A stretch of 33,121 bases of DNA from Chloromonas sp. AAM2 (taxonomy: Eukaryota; Chlorophyta; Chlorophyceae; Chlamydomonadales; Chlamydomonadaceae), in contig QAXH01003514.1 of NCBI GenBank assembly GCA_004335635.1, positions 1 through 33,121 on the forward strand, in the 5' to 3' direction. Under the pieces are notes generated by a model. That model did no database searches, had not been told where the DNA came from, and saw only the letters and a program-made list of their open reading frames with translations. Every line of letters starts with the position of its first letter. Position 1 is the first letter of the stretch. Made by a program: the position numbers and the translations under genes. This document shows, piece after piece, positions 8,258 to 19,300 of the stretch.

Positions 8258-11200
8258 ATGCAACCCGTGCCCTTAAGCCTGCTGCAATGCAGCCCGCGTG
8301 TCCAGCACTGGAACGACATCAGTGGCATCAGTGGCATCAGTGGCAAATGTTGCAACAGGCAATGCAGGAGCGTCACAAGAGCACTACCCAAGCCTCTTGC
8401 TGCTGCTCCAGGTCAATCAGCATCTCCACATGGCAGCAATCACGTGCCCAAAATGGACTCCATGCAAGGATCCTCACATGCAGCCCAGAGGCATCAGCAT
8501 GTCGTTAGCCGCAGGGAATTGCTTGTAGCCAGTGGAGCAGCAGCGGCTTTCTTGCTCAATTCCCCCGCGACCCAAGCAGCATCGGCCCTGCCAACAGCAC
8601 CACCACCCTGTCTCAGCAGGTTTGGGGACTTCCTGGACAGCCCCTTGGACTACTCGTGAGTACCGTATAGCTCTCTAGCACGTACTCCGCACACACACTT
8701 GCGTCGTATGCTGTCCATTTGATACACTAAGCAGCGAGGCCCAAACGTGCGAGAACAGATCCAGGTCTTCGTTCCAGTCAAACAAGACTGCCTTGTCGTG
8801 TGAGCTGCATCTGTCTTTACGGCCCTATGTACCCAGCAAGCCAGCCTGAATCTCGCCAGCCTCAATTTTCCAGAGATGTTGAACCATCGTTGCCTCTATG
8901 CAAGCATCCTGCCAGCTTCAATCACAGAAACCGCAACGCAAGCAGTTCATAAATTTTTTGTACACAGACACACGCTCCGGGTGCTCACGCAGATGTCTTC
9001 TTTCACAGGATATGCTTCACTCTCTTCACACAATTTGACCACAGCCCGCACGCACCATAGTACACTCAATCAGACTTTGCCACGAAGACACAAACCAGAA
9101 ACTTGTTCCAGTGGTACTCCCAGAAATTGTCCCAGAACTGGCAAACTTCTTTTTTTTTAACACAGACCCGATGCGTATGTTCCTGCCAAGACGCTTTGAA
9201 CTGGATGAATACCCTGCCTGTTTTGCTTGCAGGGGTGCTGGGCCCCTGTCTGTGGTGCACCTGCCCAGACTGGAAGTTGTGTGCACGAACTGTAGCAACT
9301 CGTGTGCAGGCACTAACTGCCTCATTCGTGTGGATGTCTGCTACCCAAAGGTAGGCTGCACAAACCATGCACTGGGCTGCACAAACTATCCAAATCTATC
9401 AACGGGCCAACCACAGCACTGCTTTAGGCACAGCTCTCCACATCATGTGTACTCCTCCTCCTTGTACTCCTCCTTCTTGTCCACAGCTGCACCTCTGCTG
9501 CCCACTATCATATACAAGCAATCCACATTCAAGTCGCCCCACTGGCTGCATGCCCTGTATCATGTCCAGGGTGGCGCTGCTCTGGGGCTAAGCAACCCGT
9601 ACCCTCTGGCCATCTTCAGCCCCGGCTTCCTCGTCTCTGCAGATATGTACCGCTCGTACGCGGAGCGCCTGGCCAGCTGGGGTGAGCACACTAGCACAAT
9701 TGCTAGTACAAGTGGCAGCACTAGGGCTGCAATAGCAATGCCTGTCATGGGCTGGGTAGTGATTTGGTTGAAACTCCGGGCTGCATGTCACACGGCGTTG
9801 GCCATTGCACTGTGCCTGCCATCGTGCCGTGTCAGCCTTGGCATCTATCAGCTCTTCTGGCTGCATATGGCCAAGTTCAGGCACTGAAATAAGCTGCTAT
9901 GCGGCCAGCGTGCCATCTCTTGGACAAGTTGAACTCTGTGTGTCCTGACGTACCATGCCTATTCACTTGCCATGCATCAATCCAAGACCCGCTGCCTGGC
10001 TGCAGGGTACACTGTTTTGTCATATGATAAGCTGGAGACCGTGAGTGACAGCCTGGATGATGTGACATCAGTCAGTGGCATTCGGCATCTCATGGACTGG
10101 GCAGCCACTGACCCTCTGGTCAAGCGGGTGGCAGACGCAAGCAGGTAGGCAGGGCACCACCGAGGCAGACTTGGAACGGGCCTTGGTGTTGAACTCCTTT
10201 AAGGGTAGTCACTCACCCACCTGCGTGGCCACACAGGGCAATGAGTCAGGGGGTGGCTGGAGCATGCAAAAAACAGTTGTGATCATGCAATGACAGATCA
10301 GACAGGCAAGGGGTGCCTGGTGGGAGCGGCAACGGTCGCCCTGGTTTGCAACGGATTTGGATGCATACTACCTGCTCGGTAAGCCCGCACCAGTGCTGGA
10401 TAAGCACCTAGCTACACATACACCTAGCACACGTGTGCAACACTGCCTCCTGAGCTCAGCACCAGTGCCTATCAAGCTCAGCATTTAGCTGGCTATCTCG
10501 AGTCTCAGAATGTGCCTGTCTTGCCTGCAGCGTGTACCTCATTGGCCACAGTCGTGGTGGCAAGCTGAGTGCCCTGGCCGCTGCAGTTGACGCGCGCGTG
10601 TCGGCCGTGTGCCTCCTGGACCCCGTAGATAACACAGTGTACGCGCCCCTGGCACCCGGGTACCCCTCGGCAGTGGTAAGGGAAGCCCAGCACAGGCTAG
10701 GGCAAGGGGTAGGGGCCAAGGCTAGGGGCAGGTTGGGTGGGCGCAGGAGTAGCTGCATTGGATCACATGGCAGCAAACTTGGGTGTTGACTGGCGTCCAT
10801 GCTTTGCCCAACTGTGCCTATCCCCGCTAGTTGTGAGTGGTCAGTGCTTAGGAGCAAGGTCAGGGCCGGGTCGGGCAGGCGCAGAGGTAGGCGGTGCGAC
10901 CTTCATTTGAAGCATGTTCACTTGAAGCCGAAAGCCGAACAGACTTGTGATGGCTTAATCTCGTACTTGGCCATGCTTGCCAGTTGCCCTCACAGCATGC
11001 TTATGCATGTCAACACACCGTCTTTGTCTCTCAGTTTGCACTTCAGCTTGCTACTACTTTGCCCTGGCCGCTCGTTTATGCACACCTTAGTGGTTATGCT
11101 GCTCGCAGGCAGCCTTCAGCAATCTATGCCCCAACGGCGATCATGGTGACACAGGCTTCACAACTTTCAATGCCAGCAACAGCACAGCCACCACTGCCAC

Positions 11201-12898
11201 CACCCCTGGCCAGCCTCAAACTACCCCTACTACTACCAGTGCAGCTGCACTGCTAGCTAATTGTGCAGCGCCAAATGTAGTGGGAGGGGTGCCTGTGGCC
11301 ATTGTGGGCTCTGGCTTGGGTGGTGATTGTGCACCCCAAGAATCCAACTATAGGCGTTTTTTTGACGCCGCCCCTGGACCCACGTGGGAGGTTGAGATCA
11401 AGAGTGCAGGTGGGAGACCCTTGCGGGAGTTGGCAAGGCATGCCAAGGTCGGCTCAATGCTAAATGCTTATCGTGGTGCTCTTCCGCCTTGACAGCCTAA
11501 CTCCACAGCCATCTGTGAATGGGATGGGATTGTCTGGTGCCGCCTGGGATGGCATGATCTGGTGCCACCTGGTTCGGCAGTTGTAATGCATGCAATTCAA
11601 TGCAAGCTTTCATCCTTTACCCATCACTGCAAATCCTTGGTTGCCAGTTATTCCTCGCCAAGGCGCCCTTTGCCCAACCAGTGTTGACACTCAACGTTTG
11701 TAGTGCACTTGAGTTTCCTAATCCCGTTGCTGCTAATCAAACTGCCGTTTACCCACATAGCACTGACAATGCCATGCTTTGGCATGCTTTGACATGAAGT
11801 AGTGGTGCTCCATATTAGCAGGGCACTTTGAGTTCCTCGACGACCTGGACAGCCCCACCACCTCGTTCCAGCGCGTGCTGTGCCCCACCGGCAGCGTGCG
11901 GGACGCGGTGGTGCGGGACGTGGCGCAGACAGTCATGGTGGCGTGGGCAGAGCTCATGGTCAGGCGCAGACCACCCCTGCTGCTCGCAAGGGCCGCCAGA
12001 CAGGCCTACCCTCAGGTAGGCACATGTGTGTGATACGTGCGCAGTGCCTGGGTGACGAGTTCACTGCTGGACACAACAACATCATATCCAGAGGAACACC
12101 TTGGCACGCCAGGGCTACACCAAAGGAGAAGCTGTGGTTCTTCCCGGCATGAATTGCGTACAAACCATCAACCACAACGCCAGCCAACGACGCCAGCCGT
12201 GCGACACAGCCACACGAAGGAAATGCACCGCCACTGTGCCGACCATACAACTTGCCTTGGTGCCCGCATGTAAGACTGTGAGCCTGTCTGTGCGTGTAAC
12301 AATTCACTGGAGTGTTTCACTCGTCCCTTAGGGGTATAGGAGCCTGCCAGTGTGCAATGGTTGGAGTGGCGCAAGGCCGCAGTGGGAATGAGATGGAGGA
12401 CAGTGCTTGCACCTCTCAATTGCCCATGCTACCGGAATATTACTACTCGTTTTTTTATCTACTGAGCATGTTGCTGGCAAACGCTTGATCAGTCCACCGA
12501 CTGCGAGCGTGCATTCCGTACAAAGCTGTACTGTACAAGGTGCTTGGTCAGTGCGCAGCCGCCTACAATTACACGCTTGTGCAACTTCTCACCTGCAGGC
12601 TTGCACAGGCAGCGAGACAGCCTCATCTACCCTCGCCAACGGCATAGCCAGCACGGCATTTCCGCGGGGCATAGCGGGTCATGATACTTATGATTCTCAA
12701 GGGACAGAAGGTGCAGTCGCATCGCTGGACACAAGCAGTATGGCAGTGATGGATGCAATGGTCGCGTCAGGGGAACGGGAGGCCCCAGGGGAGGCTGTCC
12801 AGGCATCCGCACGAATGGCCCTGGAGCGGCTAGTGACTAAGCTGCGGTACGAGGGGCAGGTGGCGGAGGTGTCCACGCGGTACAAGAACTTGGGCTGA
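8258..12898 (+). CDS. CLH: Chlorophyllase
   Basis: Chlorophyllase hydrolyses chlorophyll to chlorophyllide and phytol. Eight exons join in phase: 8258-8655, 9233-9350, 9570-9681, 10006-10144, 10531-10675, 11109-11409, 11822-12015 and 12599-12898 (568 residues from the first ATG; 503 from a later ATG at 8453). The family lipase motif GHSRGG is at residues 261-266 (nucleophile Ser263). The catalytic Asp is expected in LLDPVD (Asp286) and the His in GHFEFLDD (His406), as in plant chlorophyllases. YPLAIFSPGFL and VAIVGSGLGGDCAP match conserved strands. The N-terminus carries SRRELLVASGAAAAFLL and then ATQAASA, resembling a plastid Tat-type signal. A Ser/Thr/Asn-rich insert follows exon 5 and a 100-residue extension closes the protein, making it longer than plant enzymes (about 320). 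Start choice is uncertain. TGTAA lies 120 nt after the stop. Confidence 0.93.
8318..8344 (+). repeat. 9-bp triplicate in chlorophyllase exon 1
   Basis: ATCAGTGGC occurs three times in tandem. Read from the ATG at 8258 it encodes Ile-Ser-Gly three times within the presumed transit region. If translation begins at the ATG at 8453 instead, the repeat lies in the 5' UTR. Confidence 0.85.
9125..9158 (-). repeat. Dispersed TTTGCCAG repeat inside chlorophyllase intron 1
   Basis: AATTGTCCCAGAACTGGCAA at 9125-9144, followed by ACTTC and a T-run, is the same terminal motif as the right end of the element at 4264-4726. It lies about 75 nt upstream of the exon 2 acceptor. No matching inverted partner is seen in this intron. 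Confidence 0.8.
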
Positions 12899-13017
12899 GG
12901 AGTGCTGGGCGACAGCATCTCCTAGGCCTTGGCATGGGGGCAAGAAGCGGTACATGGGCTGATGCCTGAACGGTCATGTACCAATGCGGGTTTGCTACCA
13001 CGGCACAAGAATAGTTA

Positions 13018-13022
13018 TGTAA
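13018..13022 (+). terminator. TGTAA polyadenylation signal of chlorophyllase
   Basis: TGTAA, the usual chlorophyte polyadenylation signal, lies 120 nt downstream of the chlorophyllase stop codon. Position and motif fit; the cleavage site is not mapped. Confidence 0.6.
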
Positions 13023-13330
13023 AGCCGGTGATTGCCACTTGTATTTGTTGAGAGGGGAAGCATCCATGACAGAAGGGAGAGCAATGATGTACTGGGCTTC
13101 AACAACTAATTCAGTGCCTGTGTACATTTATATAGACTACATAAGGGGGGCCCACATGCACCCAGCACCAGTGTTAAGAATGCACAGGCAGCAATCCAAT
13201 GTCACAAAGGCGTACTTAGCAGTTTAGATGAATGTTGTCCCGAGGTGTGCAGTGTGCATGATGAAAAAAGATGTTTGCCTTTGCAACAACAACACCCATC
13301 ACCAACACTGGCTCGTGGTGGTGTTCTCAG

Positions 13331-13362
13331 GAATTGTCCCAGAACTGGCAAACGTCTTTTTT
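13331..13362 (-). repeat. Dispersed TTTGCCAG repeat, intergenic copy
   Basis: GAATTGTCCCAGAACTGGCA at 13331-13350, followed by AACGTC and a T-run. It has one substitution relative to the 4692-4723 terminus. No inverted partner is nearby. Confidence 0.75.
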
Positions 13363-14175
13363 GTGTCAGGCACTGAGTTGTGCCAGGTTTATAATGGAGA
13401 GCTATGCCAGGACGTGTGGTTAAGGAACTGCCTCCATTGCGCATTTGTTTCCCTTGAGAGGGAATTGATCGGTTTAACAGACCGCTGATTGAGTTTATCT
13501 GTTCGCGGATCAGCAGGCTGAAGATCTTTGCAGGATTTTGGATGGTGATGAGGAAGCTGCAGCGTTATTGCATTTCCGGTAATTGCTTTCCCATGCCCGG
13601 TTTGCTGCAGTGGTGAGGCATTGCTGGCATTGCGTTTCTCGCCCAGTTGGCTGAGCAGTATGGACAGCCAGAACATGTCAGTCAATTTTGCTGGGAAGAG
13701 AAAACATTGTGTGTCCACATTTCTTGATGGACTTGTCCCCATTCGTTGAGATGATAGGTATATCTACATGAGTGGGCATTTCTCAGAGGCGGTGAGAGAG
13801 TAAGACCAGGGTGCTTGGCCTTGGTCTCTGGCCTGGTCGTATCTCATATGTTAGTCGGTGGTCTTTTTGTCCACCTTGGTACTTTGCTTTTGTCCATGCA
13901 AGGGACTGGTGCCTCCTCTGTCATACAGTTTGCACCTGTACGTATTTTCATGTTAGTGCAGGCGTTCGATTATGTAATGACACATGCTTCCTTAAGACAT
14001 CAGAGCAGAAGATGACTTAGGGATTGGATTCAACTCACCAAGGGTTATATACACATACACAGTCAGAAGAAAAGGTTGATGAGGCCTGGTACAGAATGCT
14101 TTTTCAGAGGCACAGTGCGCACCTTCTGTGCTGCTACTCCAGGCATACAGGTTGAGGCCCAAAAATTCACACAAG

Positions 14176-14200
14176 AACTGTCTCACAACTGGCAAACATC
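14176..14200 (-). repeat. Dispersed TTTGCCAG repeat, degenerate copy
   Basis: AACTGTCTCACAACTGGCAA at 14176-14195, followed by ACATC, matches the repeat core with several changes and has lost the T-run, suggesting an older copy. Confidence 0.55.
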
Positions 14201-14768
14201 TTCAGTTTGCATGACGCCAAGAACAGAAGCAAAACAACAACCACAACGCAACTATCAGATCCTTTTGCCTCTCAGTGCACTGCACAAGAAGCTTGGCTCT
14301 TACTGTTAGCTTGCCGTGCTGATTGATCAGCATTCCAGGCAAGAATTTAGTCAAGGCGTGCAGCCCTGGACCCAACTCAGACAAACAACATGCATTCCAA
14401 AGCTGAAAGGTTCACAGAGAAAGAGGAGTTTGTGTGCCCCTGTGCTGGAGAAAGAGCTGCATGTGTGGTCTGGGCCCTATCTGGCAATCTTGGAGCATGA
14501 CTGCATCGGATATGGGCAGTGCTGCGCGAGCAATCAAGTGGCTGTCAGACCAGAAGCATGAACGAGCCCAGGCAACCTCAGCCTCACACTGACTAGCAAG
14601 AACTGCATGCACGCATGGGGCAGTCGACTGCATGTGTGTGGGACTGGGAAGGAGGAGAAACCGTTTCAAAGAAACCGTCGTCGAGCTGGGTTTGGCCAGA
14701 TGCGCAGGGCCTGATCTTCCTCTTTCGGCCGGAGCAGCACCGCCGCGGCTGGTCCACCGATACCCAAG

Positions 14769-17292
14769 ATGGGTAAGTGCTGTTGGTTCAATCTCGTCGG
14801 CTGCTTCCTCTGCTGCCTCTCCGCAGACATGCCTGTCCACTCTGACATCGTAAGATGTGAATGGTCTCGACAGCCAGCATTATCACGGCTGGGTATGTAT
14901 TGCAGCAATTTTCTGTCTGCGGCCTGACTTCTTTCGATGCATTTGCCTACAGGTTACGTTAAGGTCGTCAAGACCAGCCAGTACTTCTCCCGGTTCCAGG
15001 TGCGTTCGATTAACGCGGCTACCGCAGCAGGTTGTCTTGCCCATGGGACAAGATCGGGCGGTGGCGCATTGGCCCAAGCCAGCCCGCAGCTCGCTTAGCA
15101 GCCTCCAGCCGCCTTCACGCAGCCTCTAACAGCACATTACAACAACAGCACGAAGCTTGGGATGGGTGTTCATGTGCCCTGGACTCGCCCATGCAGGTCA
15201 AGTACCGCCGGCGCCGCGAAGGCAAGACTGACTACCGCGCACGCCTCCGCCTGGTCAAGCAGGACAAGAACAAGTACAACACTCCCAAGTACCGTCTTAT
15301 TGTGCGCTTCAGCAACAAGGACATTACTTGCCAGATCGCGTACTCCACCATCCAGGGCGATGTGGTCATTGCTGCTGCCTACGCCCACGAGCTGCCAGAG
15401 TATGGCCTGAAGGTAAAGCACTGCTCAGCTTTCACAATAACTAATGCAGCTTTGAGAGCAGCGCTGAGTTCGGGCTCACGCTGATGAAAGCCCCTGTTCG
15501 ACACACTGAACAGGTTGGTCTCAGCAACTACTCCGCTGCTTACTGCGTGGGTCTGCTGGTGGCCCGCCGTGTGCTGACAAAGTACAACCTCGCCGACACA
15601 TACAAGGGCGAGGAGGAGCCAACTGGTGAGGACTACAACGTGGAGGCAGTTGATGATGGCCCACGCCCCTTCTACTGCCTGCTGGATGCTGGCCTCAAGC
15701 GCACCTCCACTGGCTCCAAGGTGTTTGCATGCCTCAAGGGTGCTTTGGATGGTGGTCTAGACATCCCCCACAATGAGAAGCGCTTTGTTGGCTTTGCTGA
15801 CAAGAAGCTGGACGCTGAGGTGCTCCAGAAGTACATCTATGGCGGACACGTTGCTGAGTACCAGGAGACCATGCAGGTGTGTGCCAATTATGGAGCGAGG
15901 GGTGAAGTTTGGTTGTTACCAGGCCTTGAAGTCATTCATGGCAGCTTGGCATGGGAGAGCAGGAGCATGCAGGCGCACCGTGATGTTTGATGGAGGCTGC
16001 TGGGCATTCTGATGCAGCATGCGGCGTTGGCGCATGTCATTGTAACCCATACATTGGCTGGGCAAGTGGACATAGCGGGATGGAGCATACAGTAGCTGCG
16101 CACCTGCAGGCAAGCAGCAGCAGAGGAGCCCGCACAGTTTCATACCAGCCTGGCAGTGCAGCACAGGAGTACAGCACAGCACCTTGCCTGCAACAGCGTG
16201 GCAGTTGCCTGTGTGCATGGCAGGACAGCAAGACACTGCTGGCTTTGCATCCACATTGCTTTACGACATTCTTGCAGGTTCAGCCAGCTGCAGTGTGTTG
16301 CTAAGTCTAGCATGTTAGCACCGCAATTTTCCATCAGATGGCAGGTATTTTCAGGCTACACAGCAAGCTCAGCATCCAGGTTCCTATTTGAGGCCCAGGC
16401 CAATGTGCAGGTTCAGGTCCTGGTGGCTTGGAAATGCCCTTGGCTTGGTCTGCTCACTCTGCATGCATTACGCGCTCTGTGATATCGCAGGAGGAGGAGC
16501 CCGAGAAGTACCAGTCACACTTCGCCAAGTATGTGGACGAGGGTGTCGAACCAGAGGAGCTGGAGGAGCTGTACAAGGCGGTGGGTGAAGGGTGCACGGT
16601 GGATTGCATGCATGGATATGTTATGTGTGAGGTCAACGCCACATGTTTTAGGCTGGCTTGTCATTGGGGCGGGGGACGATTGGTTGGATAATGGCCAGTA
16701 GAGTTCGTGACCGGCGCAAGCATGATTAGAATGCACTTTTCCAGAGTTCCTGCTATGTTAGCCATATGCAATGGGGTTTTCTGCAGCAGGGTGTGGTGCA
16801 TACACATCCTGGTGTCATTTGTGAAAACGTAGGCAGTCATGCAAAGTCTAGTAGCATGCACTGAATGCCATGTGGCCCATGTGGATACTTTTGAGGACAT
16901 GCACGTGTGCACATGATGTTTTTGCACTGGACAGGCAGTTCATCGGCATGTCAGGCGTGGCGTATCAGGTGCCATGAAGGGATTGTGTGGAGTTTCAGAC
17001 ACGAGGCTTAGCTATTGAAGTGTAGCTTCCCAGGCATGTGTGACTACACACACGTCTGCTTTGAACTGGATGGCTCTAATCAGCTGTCGTTATCTGGCAA
17101 TTCGTGCAATTCCTGGTAATTGTTAACTCGTCGCAGGTTCACGCAAAGATCCGCGAGACCCCCAACTTGCCCAAGAAGGAGCGCAAGGCCCCTGCGGAGC
17201 CCAAACGCTGGAAGACCCCTAAGAGCTCGTATGAGACCAAGAAGGCCAACCTCAAGGCAAAGCTTGCCGCCCTCATGGAGGACGACGAGTAA
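14769..17292 (+). CDS. RPL5: 60S ribosomal protein L5 (uL18)
   Basis: RPL5 binds 5S rRNA and is incorporated with it into the 60S subunit. Six exons join in phase: 14769-14772, 14953-14999, 15197-15412, 15514-15876, 16491-16580 and 17137-17292, giving 291 residues, close to the usual 290-300. Exon 1 holds only ATGG, so the first intron starts one base after the start codon. The N-terminus reads [17 protein letters not shown], then the diagnostic [18 protein letters not shown] and [23 protein letters not shown] and [10 protein letters not shown] are further family hallmarks. The basic C-terminus ends ALMEDDE. No frameshift or missing core segment is visible, so the gene appears intact. A TGTAA signal lies 128 nt after the stop. 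Identification is secure; only the 5' UTR is unmapped. Confidence 0.97.
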
Positions 17293-17419
17293 ACAGTTTT
17301 CTGCTGTTTGCTGAGGGATATTCATGGGGACATGTATTTGCGCGGCTTTGTTGTCTGTCTGCTTGGGTATGATCTGAATGCGCGTCAACGCGTGAAACCA
17401 GGTGGTCAAGGCTGGGCAG

Positions 17420-17424
17420 TGTAA
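17420..17424 (+). terminator. TGTAA polyadenylation signal of RPL5
   Basis: TGTAA occurs 128 nt downstream of the RPL5 stop codon, the expected distance for a chlorophyte 3' UTR. Confidence 0.6.
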
Positions 17425-17584
17425 TTGCAAGTACCCGCATCTGTCTCCTTGCCGCATCGTGTCCAATGGGTTGGACAGGCAGTTACGGCACAAGAGACCA
17501 AATCTTTGACAGTCAAACCTCAGCATATCTATTGCACCGGCAGTGGCAGCTTCAGGTTGCTAACCTGCGGCACTTTTCGCACGT

Positions 17585-17617
17585 CATAACCTGAGATCCT
17601 CTGGATCATCAACTGCA
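17585..17617 (+). repeat. Dispersed repeat C, copy 1
   Basis: A 33-bp segment containing CCTGAGATCCTCTGGATCAT recurs at 27872-27904 with two substitutions and in the same orientation. A GGCACTT upstream of both copies extends the similarity a little. Confidence 0.7.
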
Positions 17618-17760
17618 AGGTGGCAAGGTCATCCATGTGGTCTCGTGTGAAGCCACACCTCACAGCTGGTCGGTTCAGCGACCAAGGTGCCGTGAAGTAG
17701 TTATTCACAGACTAATGGCCTCCTTGGAGTCAATTTGTGCCTGCAATCCCATGAGCGCGT

Positions 17761-17792
17761 AAAAAAAAAGATGTTTGCCAGTTCTGGGACAT
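17761..17792 (+). repeat. Dispersed TTTGCCAG repeat with shared downstream sequence
   Basis: An A-run is followed by GATGTTTGCCAGTTCTGGGA (17769-17788). About 55-110 nt downstream (to about 17890), sequence containing CAGGGTTCATGCCAGAGTA resembles sequence downstream of the copy at 24915-24940 (CAGGGTTCAGGCCAGAGTA). The two copies therefore share more than the terminal motif. Confidence 0.7.
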
Positions 17793-18114
17793 TTGCCAAA
17801 AACTGCATTGGCGTCAGTGCTGTGACGAGGGAATTGTGGAACAGGGTTCATGCCAGAGTACTGGGTCCAGGGTTAGTCAGGGAGGCAGGGATGTTGGTGC
17901 TCGAAGCTTTAGTTACAGTAGGCGAGATAACTTGTTCAACAAAACAACAAAATCAAACAAAAGGACAGGATTCAACAAAACCACGGAAAATAGCTCCCAG
18001 CCTTGAAAGATAATCAATTAGAAGTCATTCCAAGGCATAGTCTGTGTTGAGTTGAGCTCAGTTAAGCAAGTCCATCAGCTCCTGTCCATCAGCTTTGTCC
18101 AAGCGCGTCCGGAG

Positions 18115-18713
18115 TTACAAAAAACGACAAGTACGGCATCTCTTTGCTCGGCGCAGGCTCGACGGGCGCACATACGGATACGACTGACATGATGCAGCTC
18201 GCCAGCGTGTAATGTAGTTGCTGCACTTGAGCCCACAGCGCCCCTCGGGCCAATCCAGCTCTATGATGCTGCGCCCGGACTTTCTTATGCGCCCTTCCCC
18301 CCTGGAAGAGACACAAGAAACACTGTGAGTAGTTAAACTGCAGACAGTATGACTGCTCAGTCATACTGCAGATTGATTTCCGGCAGCAGTAGCCGATTCG
18401 TTGACGTACGCTGCATGCCGGCATGCCTTGCCGGTCAGACATCCTTTGCTTACAACGCTACATCAGCGTCTGAGGCATCAGAAGGACCAGCAAGTGCAGC
18501 ATTAGTGTAGCAGTAGTATGCCATGCTGATACCTGGCAGCATACCATGTTGCAGCAGTCGCGTAGTTTGTTCCAGCACCAGTAGCACAACTTGTTGAGAG
18601 CAGTGGTCTGAATTGCTTGAGAAGTGCAGTGGAGCGCCTGCATGCACAGCTCCAGTTCCAATCACTATTGTGCAGAGACACAAGGCTTGAGCCATCAGCT
18701 GACTGCCGGCCAT
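18115..18713 (-). CDS. Small, possibly secreted, Cys-containing protein
   Basis: Two exons join in phase 2: 18713-18454 and 18301-18115, giving 148 residues. Translation starts at an ATG (18713) with MAGSQLMAQALCLCTIVIGT, then GAVHAGA, which resembles a cleavable signal peptide. The donor is GTT|GTAAGC, overlapping a TAA that would end the unspliced frame. The acceptor follows TTGTGTCTCTTCCAG. Exon 2 contains RSIIELDWPEGRCGLKCSNY and a basic Arg/Cys-rich end (RRAKRCRTCRFL). I know no family with these features. A competing frame through exon 2 (ending near 18089) is open but would not match the donor phase. The signal peptide could also direct the protein to the endomembrane system. Evidence is splice-phase consistency only. 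Confidence 0.4.
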
Positions 18714-19300
18714 GCCTATCCGAGCGCCAGGGAAGGCTCAGACCTGTATCGTATGCCAACCCTCGCACACTGAGGACCAAGTGAGAGCAGGCATGGGCAT
18801 GGACGTATGCATGGAAAGGCAAGGGGCAAGGGCACTGTGCATGATATGGGTCAAGGCCGTACATGCATGGGATAATCACAGGGCAGACGATGCGTTGTTT
18901 GCTTGTGTCAGGCAGTATGATTACACGGCATGGGTGCATGCTAACAGCCGTTTGTTTGCGTTAGACGAGCAGAGGTCCTGCAGACGGCACACAGCCCTTC
19001 ACTGTTGTTGGCAACTTGCTACATCACAGGCACAAGGACAGAGCATTCACAGGATCGCTGCTAATGACACGTTTCATAAGCTCATAAGATCATAAGATCC
19101 ACGGCAAATGATTGCGAACTAGCACAGCAACCGCTGTGTTAAATGAGGCAGCGGCAGCAGCGGCAGCAACAGCACAGGATTCCTGGAACTGGTCACAGGC
19201 GCAACTCTTGACATGAATTCTTAGTTCTGCAAAGTCACATGCTGCAAGTCCACATGCACCACACTGCCTCATGCGCTTACAAGCTCTCGCTCGGCTTAAG
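18714..19300 (+). other. Unresolved 5' region of the DM10-domain gene
   Basis: The first exon or exons and promoter of the DM10-domain gene should lie here or overlap the end of the preceding gene, but no ATG-initiated exon could be joined in phase. A frame from an ATG at 18712 stays open for 127 codons but ends without a usable donor and shows no motif. An Ala-rich frame on the minus strand (19090-19389) overlaps the next exon and is considered spurious. Confidence 0.4.

Larger units (their letters stand above)
12899..14768. other. Intergenic region between chlorophyllase and RPL5
   Basis: The left part is the chlorophyllase 3' UTR with its TGTAA signal; the right part must contain the RPL5 promoter and 5' UTR. 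Two copies of the dispersed terminal repeat (13331-13362 and 14176-14200) lie between. Open frames in this interval, such as a hydrophobic one near 13815-14015, lack a start codon or splice support. Confidence 0.5.
17293..18114. other. Intergenic region between two convergent genes
   Basis: This contains the RPL5 3' UTR, one copy of dispersed repeat C (17585-17617), one copy of the TTTGCCAG repeat (17761-17792) and, at 17913-17917, TTACA, which on the minus strand is TGTAA about 200 nt beyond the stop of the gene at 18115. No coding exon could be supported. Confidence 0.5.

Noticed and set aside
15877..17136. snoRNA genes in the two large RPL5 introns
   Set aside because: Ribosomal protein introns often host snoRNAs, but no paired C box (RTGATGA) and D box (CTGA) with flanking complementary stems was found by eye.
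18712..19095. A 127-codon plus-strand frame with an ATG
   Set aside because: It has no recognisable motif, no donor joining it in phase to the next DM10-gene exon, and its ATG overlaps that of the better supported minus-strand gene.
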